From Vigna angularis (taxonomy: Eukaryota > Streptophyta > Magnoliopsida > Fabales > Fabaceae): a stretch of DNA of 64,000 nucleotides. The translations under genes were made by a program, and so were the position numbers. The notes under the pieces are model-generated. The model ran no database searches. It was not told the origin of the DNA and saw only the letters and a list, made by a program, of their open reading frames with translations. The stretch covers positions 17,571,663 through 17,635,662 of the forward strand of contig NC_068976.1 of NCBI RefSeq assembly GCF_016808095.1. Reading direction: 5' to 3'. Below, piece after piece: positions 1 to 15,724 of the stretch (positions are counted from its first letter, which is position 1; every line of letters begins with the position of its first letter).

Positions 1-170
1 CATTAATAGGTTAATAGGTTTGCATAAAAAAAAATCTCTCATAATTAATAATTTTTTTTATATTTAGGTCTATTATTTAGTTTTTATCGTATACTTTTTT
101 GAATAATGTGAGTTTAATGTTACTTGCTTACATTGCCTATATTTTTTAAATAATGTGAGTTTAATCTTAT

Positions 171-179
171 TAAAATATA
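171..179. repeat. 9-bp target-site duplication, left
   Basis: TAAAATATA directly before the left inverted repeat of the element at 180; the same 9 bases follow its right end at 1811-1819. Confidence 0.9.
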
Positions 180-1810
180 GGTTTAATGTTTTAATAGGTC
201 CTTATTTTCGTTCAGAATTTCAAATAGATCTCTTTCTTTTTCGGCGTCTCAATTGAGTCCTTATTTTTGTAAAATTGAATGAAATAGGGGATTTTCGTCA
301 AATTGAGATGACGTCGTTAAGAACGGTATGCTGACAGTGTAGTTTTTTATTATGTGGCATTAAAAACCTGACTGAATTGTATTTTTTTAATTTTTAAATT
401 AAAAAATGAAATATACAGAGTGGAAAGACCTTTTTTAAGTAAGGGCAAAGTTGGAAAATAAAACAAAATTAAATGTTGATCTTATATGCAACTGCAAAAT
501 CCAAATCTAAATGAAACTGGGGAAGTTGAGGTTTAGGGTTCGTGGGAGAAAACAAATTTCATTTGGTGGTTGGTCGATGAAACATGATTTTAACTCTTTC
601 CAGCGGTGGTTGATCGATGAAACATGATTGAGCAGAGGATTTTAAATAAATCTGCCGGAAGATTTCTCTAATATCCATGGCAAACGAAGTTAAGCTTACA
701 ATTCCTTTTCGTGGTATGGGCTGCAGGGATGACAAAGATTTTTCTGTTGTAGCCCGATTTAGGGGTTTTTCTGGGTGGTGCGATTCTGGGTTTTCTGTTT
801 GCAGGTTGTGCGAAGGAGCAATCTTCCATGGTTGTGCGAGATTGATGATGGAGGTGCGGCGTCTATGGAGTTTGGATGAGAACGAAGGCAGTGGCGCTTT
901 GGCGAAGAGGCTTTCAGTGGAGGTTCAACAACGATTTGGGATTATTCTGTGGAAGAAACGCGATTTACGATGATGGCATTAATCGCAGCGTGAGACTTCG
1001 TGATGGTGTGAACTGCAACGACGCGAGGAAGATGGTGAGGACGAAGGAGAAGGTGGCGGTGCGGTGGTGATCTTTCGCGGCGGCACATGGGATTGATGGT
1101 TGTGGCGCGGCATAGCTGACGCTTGAGGGAGAAGATGCTTTGATAGTTTGTGGCCTTGCGGTGGAGTGTGCGTGGTGGCTTCGAATGGAAACACTGTCGT
1201 TGATGGCGTGATGAAAACGATCAAGATGCTTGCGCATGGAAGATGGGTGTTGGCCTGATGCGATGGTGCGGCGACAAGGTGGTTGCTGGTGGTGCGGCGG
1301 TGGCTGACGACGCCCTTGAATTTGGTTTGGAAATTAGGGTTTCAGATTGTTGGAGAAGATGATGATGACGTGTCAAGGTGGTGATGTGGCAGCATGTCTT
1401 TGGCTGAAATGTTTTTTCTCCTTAAAATGTTTTTTCTTTTTTAATTTTATGTTCACGAATGTGTTGCTGTAGCACTCTTGAATTTCTCAATGTAAATGAT
1501 AATGAGGCTTTCAATACTTAATTTTAGGTTTAATTTACAACTTTGCCCTTACTTAAACATCAATTTTCACTCTGTATGCTTCATTTTTTAATTCAAAAAT
1601 TAAAAAAATATAATTCAATCACGTTTTTAATGCCACGTAATAAAAAACTACACTGTCAACATACCCTTCTTAACGGCGTGGTCTCAATTTGACGGAAAGG
1701 TGCTATTTGATTCAATTTTACAAAAATAGGGACTCAATTGATACGCCAAAAAAGAAGGAGACCTATTTGAGATTCTAGGCGAAAATAGAGACTTATTGAG
1801 ACATTAAACC
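180..1810. mobile_element. Mutator-like element with about 290-bp terminal inverted repeats
   Basis: The ends are GGTTTAATGT at 180 and its inverse ending at 1810. Similarity between the arms runs inward to about 470 and 1520. A perfect 9-bp duplication, TAAAATATA, flanks it at 171-179 and 1811-1819, which is the target-site size of Mutator-like (MULE) elements. The interior (about 475-1515) is richer in G and C than the surroundings and has only short ORFs on both strands, none recognised and none resembling a MuDR transposase. It is therefore a non-autonomous copy. The interior may be captured host DNA, but I cannot name a source gene. Confidence 0.9.
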
Positions 1811-1819
1811 TAAAATATA

Positions 1820-2719
1820 AATAAAATGAAAATCAAAGAAAATCTATAAATAAATTAGATAATTAGTCTATCCCTATTAAAATATAAATAAAGTGAAATT
1901 AAATCTAACAAATTTTTTTATAATTTTTTATGTTATACTTTATGATTTTTAAATATAAAAACCAATAAAATAGTAATACATTGTTAAAATAATTTAAGAC
2001 AAGAAACATCATATACTCTCGTACCATGTTAGAAAATAAATTTTAAACCTAACTCAATTCCACAAAACTAGTTTGTAAGATTGTAAGACCGATGTTTACA
2101 TCTCACTTATATATTATATTTTATATATTATATTTTGATTTTTTATATTTTATATATTATATTTTGATCTTTTCTAGTCTACATGCGACTTCCAAGACAC
2201 TGCAACAAAATACAGGTTATCCGTTGATCTTCTCTAACTCACAAGTACCGTATAGATTACAACACAAACGAGTATAATCACATTCAACTTTCAAATGCAA
2301 CAATCAGTAGGAAGAGTCAATCGATATAGGAACAGTGAAGTTTTTAAAAGCAGTTAAACAATCTAGATTTTTTAAACAATTTAGATTTTAATGCAGCTCA
2401 TTTTAGAGGGTTAGTAGTTTCTTTTTTGTATATCCTTTATACCAGATGAAGCAATATGGTCAGACAGAAGCTTTGTCCTGAGCATGAAATGGAAAGAGTC
2501 GTGAACAAGAACCCATACATAGATGCGAAGCGTTCGTGGTCTTTCTCCTCCGATCGTACCAATACCAAGAGAAGAGTAATGGAATCGGTTCTAATTTAAA
2601 ACCTACAAGCTTACAGATGGTTATATTCTTGTTCTTCCCACTAAGCCAAGGTGAGAAGAAAAGCACCAAAAACATTGGCAATTGTAATCAACCCCATTGA
2701 AACGAATAGTTAATTGGGT
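1820..2719. other. AT-rich intergenic region
   Basis: AT-rich DNA with short TATAT-type runs around 2100-2170. I see no credible coding exon. The part after about 2460 is probably the promoter region of the CDPK-like exon at 2816. Confidence 0.6.
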
Positions 2720-2728
2720 TATATAAAT
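2720..2728 (+). promoter_or_regulatory. TATA box of the first CDPK copy
   Basis: TATATAAAT lies about 90 bases before the ATG at 2816. Spacing and sequence fit a plant TATA box, so this truncated copy may still be transcribed. Confidence 0.55.
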
Positions 2729-2815
2729 AGGGTTATTATCAGTTCCAGGAGCTCTGATATAAAAGCAAAGCAAAACTATCACCACGTACGTACCCGGAAA
2801 GATCAAGAAAAAAAA

Positions 2816-3494
2816 ATGGGGTTGGGGTTGTTCAAGGCGTTGTTTTGCTGTAGCAAGGTCCGTCAAATTGAAATCGAGGAGTCATGGGAGTCGTCTCCGG
2901 AGCATAGGTCGAAAGAAGATAGTGGAAAAAGAAAAGCAGTAGTTGGTGAATTTGGTGTTGAGAAGAAGAGGAGCACGCCACAAACGGGAGCTATTCTGGG
3001 AAAACCGTACGTAAAGATAGAGCAAATGTACGAGATGAAGAAAGAGCTAGGAAGCGGGCAGTGGGGTGTGACTTATCTGTGCGTGGAGAAGACGACGCAG
3101 AGAGAGTACGCGTGCAAGTCGATTGCGAAGACGAAGCTGGTGAGTGCGCAGGAGATCGAGGACGTGAGAAGAGAGGTTATGATTCTGCAGCATCTGTCGG
3201 GGCAACCCAACATTGTGGAGTTCAGAGGGGCTTTCGAGGACAGACACAGCGTGCACCTGGTCATGGAGCTCTGCAGTGGAGGCGAACTCTTCGACCGCAT
3301 CATTGCCAAAGGTAACTACTCAGAGCGTGAGGCGGCGACGGTGACGAGGCAGATCGTGAACGTCGTTCATGTCTGCCACTTCATGGGCGTCATGCATCGA
3401 GACCTCAAGCCAGAAAACTTCCTTTTGGCCACCAACACAGACGATGCTGCCGTCAAAGCCACTGATTTTGGACTCTCCATTTTCATCGAGGAAG
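2816..3494 (+). pseudogene. Truncated CPK29-like calcium-dependent protein kinase, exon 1 only
   Basis: The exon encodes about 226 residues: an N-terminal MGLGLF with Gly2 for myristoylation and a nearby Cys pair for palmitoylation, then the first two-thirds of a Ser/Thr kinase domain. Visible motifs are the Gly loop GSGQWG, the ATP-site Lys in [12 protein letters not shown] and DFG. It ends at a splice donor (GAAG|GTCACT) in the same phase as exon 1 of the two complete copies downstream. No APE-containing exon, rest of the kinase domain or EF-hand exons follow before the next gene at 4625. On its own it cannot make a complete CDPK. The frame is uninterrupted and a TATA box lies upstream, so it may be a recent partial tandem duplicate, or an alternative first exon spliced to exon 2 at 5915. 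The ATG at 2816 is chosen over an upstream in-frame ATG at 2714 because it gives the CDPK MG start. Confidence 0.75.
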
Positions 3495-4624
3495 GTCACT
3501 CTCTATACTTTTATCTTATCTTCTTCTTATTAAATGCATGTAGAGTATCAAACAAACATCAAGGAACCTCGTTTCTGACAAATTGAACATTCAGAAATCA
3601 CCTGATTTTTCAATGGACAATCTCGTCATAACACATTTTTTTTTATAACATTTTTATACAGAATGTGAGGATGTGATTTTGGACTTAGAGTATGAGTATA
3701 TAAAAAATATAATTTGACACACATAAATATTTCTTTTACACTTATTTAATATTATATATTCTTTTTATTTTTTACTCTCTTCTCTTTTAAAAAAAATATA
3801 AAAATTTACATTTTTATACTTAAAAAAATAAAACTCATTTTTATATCATTTTATTCTTGTACTGGGTATTAAATGAACTTAAAAATGTGTTATGATATAA
3901 TTATTATTCTATAAGTATACTTTATGTTAAAATATCTTAAAAATATCTATGTTAAAACATTTTTTTTATTGTTATTTGATAAAAATAAGATTTAGTGACA
4001 GGAAAGATTTATTATTTAAAGAAGAGATATTTTGCTAACATACGTATTTTTTTATATTAATTCTTTATTTGTGATTATTTTTTATATAAAAAAATGAGTT
4101 TTCGTATTTGAAAAAAAATAAAAAGTAAGAAGAGTAGTGTAAAATAAATGTAAAAAATTTATGTTTGTTAAAAGTATATTTTTCATTAATATATCATTCC
4201 CCATTCTTTGGTTTGGTATTGGGTGTGAGTGTGGGCCTAGAGTGAGAGAATAGCACGAGAGCATAAAAGATCAAACAACATACATTTGCTAAGATAAAAA
4301 CACACAAACTAACATGAAACAACATATCATCAATAAATAATAAAACCTTTCTCTCTGTCTCTTGTCTCTCTCTAACAAAGCGTTGCGTACTGATGCAAAA
4401 AAGTGAGGAATGGTGCTTTATGTTGTGTGAGTGAGAAGTGAGGACCATCTCATCCCATACCCGATATCCATATTCCAGCCCCAAAGCAAAAGCAAAGGAT
4501 AAATCAAGAGTAGTAGCACTGAGTTTCTTCTGTACACAAGCTAGCTGCTTCTGTTTCCAACTCAGAAACTCAAAATCTCAGACATCAATCAGAATCTCTC
4601 CACAAACAAACGTTATTTATCCAC
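3495..4624. other. AT-rich spacer between CDPK copies; includes a MITE-like segment
   Basis: No exon matching CDPK exons 2-8 is present. Around 3700-3905 the DNA resembles the short palindromic repeat at 8076-8243 (TTGACAC ... TTTTTACTCTCTT ... AAAATTTACA). The last 200 bases are presumably promoter and leader of the next gene. Confidence 0.55.
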
Positions 4625-7540
<2,916 letters not shown>

Positions 7541-8708
7541 CTGTTTTGTGTTGTGCTGTGTGCCATCAAAACAAAGCGGTTTCTGGATTTTTCTTGCTGT
7601 TTGCTGCTTGCTGCTGATGATTGAATCACCTTTGAATGTGTGTATTTTCTTCATGGCATTCCCACTCCATGCCAAACTTTGTAAAGCTTCTATTGAATAA
7701 ACTGCAATATGTGCAAAATAAATAAAACTATAATCCAAAGGCGTTCCTGCTATTGATAACTTTATCATTGTTATTTGGTACGAGAAATATTTAGAAAAAA
7801 AAAATGTTTTAAAAGTTTTAAAACTTTTCTTGATTCAGGTTTTTTTTTTTAATGTTTAGAATTTCAACATGTATGTATGCAGCTTTTTTTTAACAATCAT
7901 ATCCTTATATGTAATTATAAGATATACTTATAGTAGAGTATTAATGTTATTTGTAGGTGAAAATAATATAGTAAACTGAGTAGAAAGGAATAGTTAAAAT
8001 AATGGAGAAAATTTTAAAACATTAAATATGTTAACTTTACCTATTCAATTCTTGTTGATAATTTATACATGAAAAATGATTCTTTTTTATACACCTAAAT
8101 TTTTTATATTTATTTGACACTATTTTTCATTATTTTTTACTCTCTTGTTTCTTAACAAAATGTAAAAATTTACACTTTTATGACTATTTTATCCTTATAT
8201 TTTGTGTCAAATAAATGTAAAAATGTGTCACGGTATCATTACTCTTTATACCTAACCCAAAAAAACACGGAATACTATTTTTCTTTTTTAAATTATGACA
8301 AATTTAACATGACACTTATTATTTTTAGCTATTTCTATTTTGAATTATTAAACACATTTCCTATAAAACTAGGCAACAAATATAGAAAGGTTTAAAATTT
8401 TAAAAGAGACTCAGGATACTTAGATCACATTTAAATAAAAATTTCAATACTATTCACCAAAAATATAAAAATTAAAATTTTCATAAAATATAAAAAAGTG
8501 TATAATTTAATTTTAACATGTAAAAAAGTATCATTCATTGGTTTTGCTAGAACTGATTGATTATCCAGACAGGAAGGGATGCTGATATTCTTGCCACTGA
8601 TGGAAGTAAAGAAGAAAAGCAGAAAGTGGAAATGCCAAATAATCACGTTACAGAAAAGAACTTGTAAGGCAGAAACAGCTTCAGTTTGCCTGGGAGAAAG
8701 AGAGAGTC
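7541..8708. other. Intergenic spacer between CDPK copies 2 and 3
   Basis: 3' flank of the second CDPK with AATAAA at 7696-7701, then AT-rich DNA. It holds the MITE-like palindrome listed separately. The ORFs on either strand here are low-complexity and not supported. Confidence 0.6.
8076..8243. repeat. MITE-like palindromic repeat
   Basis: Imperfect inverted ends: ACACCTAAATTTTTTATATT and TATTTGACAC at about 8091-8125 pair with GTGTCAAATAAATGTAAAAA and TGTGT at about 8201-8229. Outer bases AATGATTC and GGTATCATT also mirror each other. Diverged relatives lie at about 3700-3905 and 54075-54225, so it is a dispersed family. I could not define a clear target duplication. Confidence 0.5.
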
Positions 8709-11396
<2,688 letters not shown>

Positions 11397-12676
11397 ATAA
11401 CTATGACAAACGATAAGATCAGCTAAACGCACTACTACAGTCTAATTCCAAATTACCGTATTCTCTATACGACAAAAGCAAAACTCCCACTGTCATTCCA
11501 AACACATTAGTAATGTTATTACACAGATAATTTTATATACAACATGTTTTTTATATACACGATAAACTTGTTATCAGAACTTGTCAACAAATTTTCTAGT
11601 ATGCGAGTTCAGCAGCTGCGTGGTTGAACTGATATTCCACATCAATAGACTTTTGTTTCAATGCCTGAACAACAGGTCCTTCCCTAATCCAATCCCTACA
11701 CTTAACAAGCATCAGTAAATAAATTTAATCAAATAAAACCTACCTTAGACAATTTTTACTATACTTACTCAACTAATCGCAAGAGCTAATATTACTAGAA
11801 TAAATGTTCCTAATCCTAACACGTTCCTTAATTCAATCCCAGTTACTTGGGCATTTCAAAAGTGAAATGCAAAGTTATATCTGTCAATACTTAACTTTTT
11901 AAAAAAGAAACACACATACTCCATACTGACTACAAAGCATATCAAAATGTACTACTCATTCAAATAACTCTTACATAATCACGAATGCTCATGCCATACA
12001 AGTAAGAACCCTGTCAGAAAGAACAATGTCAAACACCAAGGATGCCGCGATTGGTGTCTGGCAATGAATTTTAATGATTTAACCACAGAATTCGTAATGA
12101 ACAACGGGCTCTGGCCAAAAAAATGCCAAGTGTGAAGATAGTAGAGAGAGGCTTGTTTAATTTTGTTCTTCCACTGAAAACATATCACAAAATGATTGAT
12201 TGAATCCAGTCCTTCACTTTCAAGACCTGGAATTTCAAATTTACACCACTTTGAATTAGCAGCGGTCTACATGAACAATCAACACCATAACTAAATGAAT
12301 AGTTGTCAAGCTCCAGAAACAGTTCAAAGTAAGGAATCCTCATCAATCCAATTAAAACTGTATTGGGAGCAAACATGAATACAGTTTCACCTTTCAAAAA
12401 CATTTGTAAACAAGGAAAATTTGGTACATAAACAATCACATCAAGTATTGGGCCAAGGAAGCAAATTTTCACCCGTGCTTATTAGATGCTACGAAAGGGG
12501 ATCCTTTTTGATCCAAGACAAAATTCAATACGGAATGAACAATACAATATTACGTGCTAAAAAAACTAACATAACATCTTTAATCCTACAACACCTGGTA
12601 ATTAAGGTACAATAAATTGACAGAAATTCAAAGGAATTCGCAAGTGAAAAAATGCGTAACTTGACTACCTTATGAA
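11397..12676. other. Region between the convergent CDPK and LYR genes
   Basis: Contains the end of the CDPK transcript and, on the minus strand, the DNA downstream of the LYR gene. Apart from the exon-like frame at 11596-11695 I see no coding exon; the 70- and 95-codon minus-strand ORFs here have no recognisable domain. Confidence 0.5.
11596..11695 (-). other. Orphan exon-like reading frame downstream of the LYR gene
   Basis: On the minus strand an acceptor-like GTGTAG precedes a 100-base open segment beginning DWIREGPVVQALKQKS and ending AAAELAY-stop (32 codons). A donor-like AAG|GTAGTC sits at 12668-12670 just after the stop of the LYR gene. Splicing the two would keep the LYR reading frame, but only after the TGA at 12677. 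It could be the last exon of an unrecognised gene, a 3'-UTR exon, or chance. I do not recognise the peptide. Confidence 0.35.
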
Positions 12677-13144
12677 TCAGCGTGGATGGGAATCAGAGGG
12701 ATTATCTTTCTGAATGTTATGTCTATGCTTCTCGGCGAGCTTGTCGATAGCGGAGTTTAGGGCTTCGCGTCCCCCGATAAGCAGTCGGGTTACGATTTCC
12801 GGGTCGGTTTCGAAGCGGGCCTGTTCGAATTCTGTTCGGGCATTTTGTCTGAGTACGTCGCGCCAGATGACGCCTCTGGAATCGGGCCACATGAAGAATC
12901 GGGTGGCCCGAAGGATGTCACGGTACAGACTGAGCGCTTCGCGGCGAGTGCTGGTGAGTTGCCTCCGATTCTCGAACTCGTCGCTATCGTTTTTGTTTTT
13001 GTTTTTGGTTTTGACGAGGTGCCTGTCGAGAAGCTCCTCTACGGTGTCTGGGCCGTCGTGCAAGAGACGCTGCTGACTGCATCTCCAATTCCGGCGATGA
13101 ATCCAATTCCAAACGCATCGCCATTCTTGCACCTTTCCTACCAT
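12677..13144 (-). CDS. LYR-motif (complex 1 LYR family) protein, EMB1793-like
   Basis: Single-exon frame of 155 residues from the Met at 13144; another in-frame Met at 13174 would add ten. The LYR tripeptide is at residues 73-75 (EALSLYRDILRATRFF), followed by WRDVLRQNARTEFEQARFE and TDPEIVTRLLIGGREALNS, the usual helical LYR fold with its basic and Phe-containing middle. LYR proteins are small, mostly mitochondrial adaptors for Fe-S cluster delivery and respiratory-complex assembly, often acting with acyl carrier protein. The Arg-rich first 30 residues could target mitochondria. Its position next to CPK29 agrees with my memory of the Arabidopsis gene EMB1793 (At1g76060). The start codon is the least certain part. 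Confidence 0.8.
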   Translation of the reverse strand: MVGKVQEWRCVWNWIHRRNWRCSQQRLLHDGPDTVEELLDRHLVKTKNKNKNDSDEFENRRQLTSTRREALSLYRDILRATRFFMWPDSRGVIWRDVLRQNARTEFEQARFETDPEIVTRLLIGGREALNSAIDKLAEKHRHNIQKDNPSDSHPR

Positions 13145-13199
13145 TTCTCTTCGGCTTTCTCCCTCCCAACACACTGTTTATTTATTTTTCATTAAATTA

Positions 13200-14067
13200 A
13201 TAAAAAAAATACAATAGAACTAAGGAAAAGGAATAACAAAAAAAACCGCTAAGATAATTAATAAAACATCTTCTAATACAGGTACTATATGATAAATGAT
13301 TTACCTAAACTTAACACTAGTAGTGTTTTTTAATAGACTATCTTTTGTACTCTTCATGTTACTAACAATTCAAATTCAACACATCACATTTTAATATTAA
13401 TATCGAATAATATTGTTTAAAATTATTAATTATACGTAACATCAACAAAATCAAAATAAATGTTTTATTTCAATAATAATAATGTATTTTTAATAGTATT
13501 AGTTATTTAAAAAACTTACAATTAATGAGTTTTGTGCATTATTACTTCTCAAATAAATCAATGAATGTAAGAATAAAGTTTTTGTTTTTAACTACTTTCT
13601 TCTAATCAACTTTATTTTCAGTATCAAGCTAATATCTTTGATAAAAAATTTAATGTCTTCGTAAAATTAAAGATAACAAATTTGATTCAATTTTTTAATT
13701 TCATATATTTAGTAGAATTAGTTAAAAAATGTACTATAAAGTTAGAAGGTAATTTAAGATGTAAAGTTTATAAAGACATGTATAGTCTCTTTTCTTTCTC
13801 AATTTTCTTTTTACGATGTTCCTATATTGAAGTGTAAGGAAAACAAGGATTCCTTTTTAATGAAATGTTTAAGGAAGTTTGTACTGTGAGAAATTATTAG
13901 ACATGATAGTTTTTTAATTTAAAGGTGTAAGAAATATAGTGTGATATTTATTTTTTACATCATAAATTGGGAACTTAAAATCTTCTTTTATATTATTTTA
14001 ATGTTTGAAAAAAAATAGAGAGAATTAATTTTTTTATATTATTTTTCTCTTTTATTTTAACAATGAA
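13200..14067. other. AT-rich intergenic region
   Basis: No exon or element that I can support. It probably includes the promoter of the minus-strand LYR gene. Confidence 0.55.
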
Positions 14068-14403
14068 TAAATTGTAGGTTTAATTATTTAGAACATCCCT
14101 ATTTCTGTAGAGTTTTCTCAATTAGGTCCTCGTATTGTAAAATCTCTCAATTAGGTCTCTCAATGTGAAAAAATTGGATTAATTTGGGTGGATGGCGTTA
14201 AAAAATGTTGTGCGTGACAGGATGATATTACTAAGTTTTACTGAGGTGGTGGCACACATTGGTCAGTGACTTGACTTTCTTTTATTTACATATTTAAAAA
14301 ACTTGAATGAAATCAAAACGCAACGTTGCAAAAAAAACAAACGCAACACCCGTGGCATGGCTGCACCCATCAGCGCCACTCGCACAACCATCATGGGAAC
14401 CCA

Positions 14404-15711
14404 TGTTGAGACTCTTTGGCAAGTGTACCAAATCGTTCAAGTAATAAAACCGGTAAGACCGGATATCGTTTCCCAAGAGACTCGTGTCCTAGACAATCGT
14501 ATAATATCTAACTAATTTAGACTAAAGAATGATTCCATGTTTTTGGGATTTTCATGCAATTAAATTAAAGATAAAACATAAAGGGTAAAAGTGATCTTTG
14601 ATTATGCAAACACTTTGAAATGGAAAGATTAGAAATGCTATGGAATGATATTGTTGGGGGATGATTTCACCTACTTCACTCTTATGTATAGAAAATCACT
14701 TCCTCTTCATTAATTAGCCAATGTCAATCTTCTAATTTACTCAAACCCAATCCCTTGGTAGAGAGAGCCTAGACTTACTTCTTAAACTCCAATCCCTTGG
14801 AAAACCTAACAAGTTCATCCGCTTTAAGAATTGAGATTCAAGACAACCAAAGGTCCTAGTTCTATCCCTAGATACTATTTCCTTTAGGTGTTTAATCCAG
14901 TTCTAGATTCACCCAATATTTCCCAATATCAAGCAAACCCTAAAATCATGATATGGTTGAATTACTCATACAAGCTTTAAGTAGAGGAATTAAACACTAA
15001 CAATCAATGAAAGAGGCATATAATCATTCAAAACAACTGTAATTACATAAGAGATCCGTGGTTACATCAATCCCCAACAAGAATGAAACTAGCTCTCCAT
15101 GAATGGAGAGCTTGAGCTTACAACAATGGTGGAAATGGAAGAAGGAGGAGGACCCAAGGATGAAGAAGGGCTGTTCCCACAGCTCCTAGCTCGCCTCTGG
15201 ACGCTCCAATTGAGAGAAATCGTGTCTGGGATGCCAAAGATATCAAAGCCCTTCTAATTTGGGGTTAAATAAACCCAATCTGCCAAATCAGCAGCAGGCG
15301 CGCTTGAGACCGCGCTCCAGCGCGCGAAAACAGGAAAAAGGGCGCTCCAGCGCCCTTTTGTAGGGGGCGCTCCAGCTAACTCCAGTCCTGGTGCAGAGCC
15401 CGCTCCAGCGCCCATGGAAAAAGGGCGCTCCAGCTAACTTTTTCCAGATTCTGGTTCTTCATATTTTTGCTGTTTTTGCTGTTTTCTTGTTTTCTCTGGT
15501 TCCAGCACTCTTCATTTGATGCAGAGACTTCTTCCAACTAATAAACTTGTATAAATAAAGGGGTTAATGATCAATTTATCTAATTAAAGCTTAAGATGAA
15601 ACCACTTCTTAAACTAAATGAAAACTAGGATTTACAAGGTAAAAAGGATGAGAAAGAGTTGATATTTTCTCTAATTCAATACTGAATTCATAGTAAAATA
15701 TGCCACTATCA
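14404..15711 (-). repeat. 3' LTR of the retrotransposon (left copy)
   Basis: TGTTGAG...TATCA, 1308 bp, aligned with the right LTR at a constant offset of 6333 bases. At 15300-15440 it carries five copies of a CGCTCCAGC-type motif. Confidence 0.93.
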
Positions 15712-15724
15712 ACTCCCCCAAACT
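15712..15724 (-). other. Polypurine tract
   Basis: Read on the minus strand this is AGTTTGGGGGAGT, immediately inside the left (3') LTR, the normal place for the plus-strand primer of reverse transcription. Confidence 0.8.

Noticed and set aside
677..1237. Small ORFs inside the first Mutator-like element
   Set aside because: None has a recognisable domain and they overlap on both strands; kept only as possible captured DNA.
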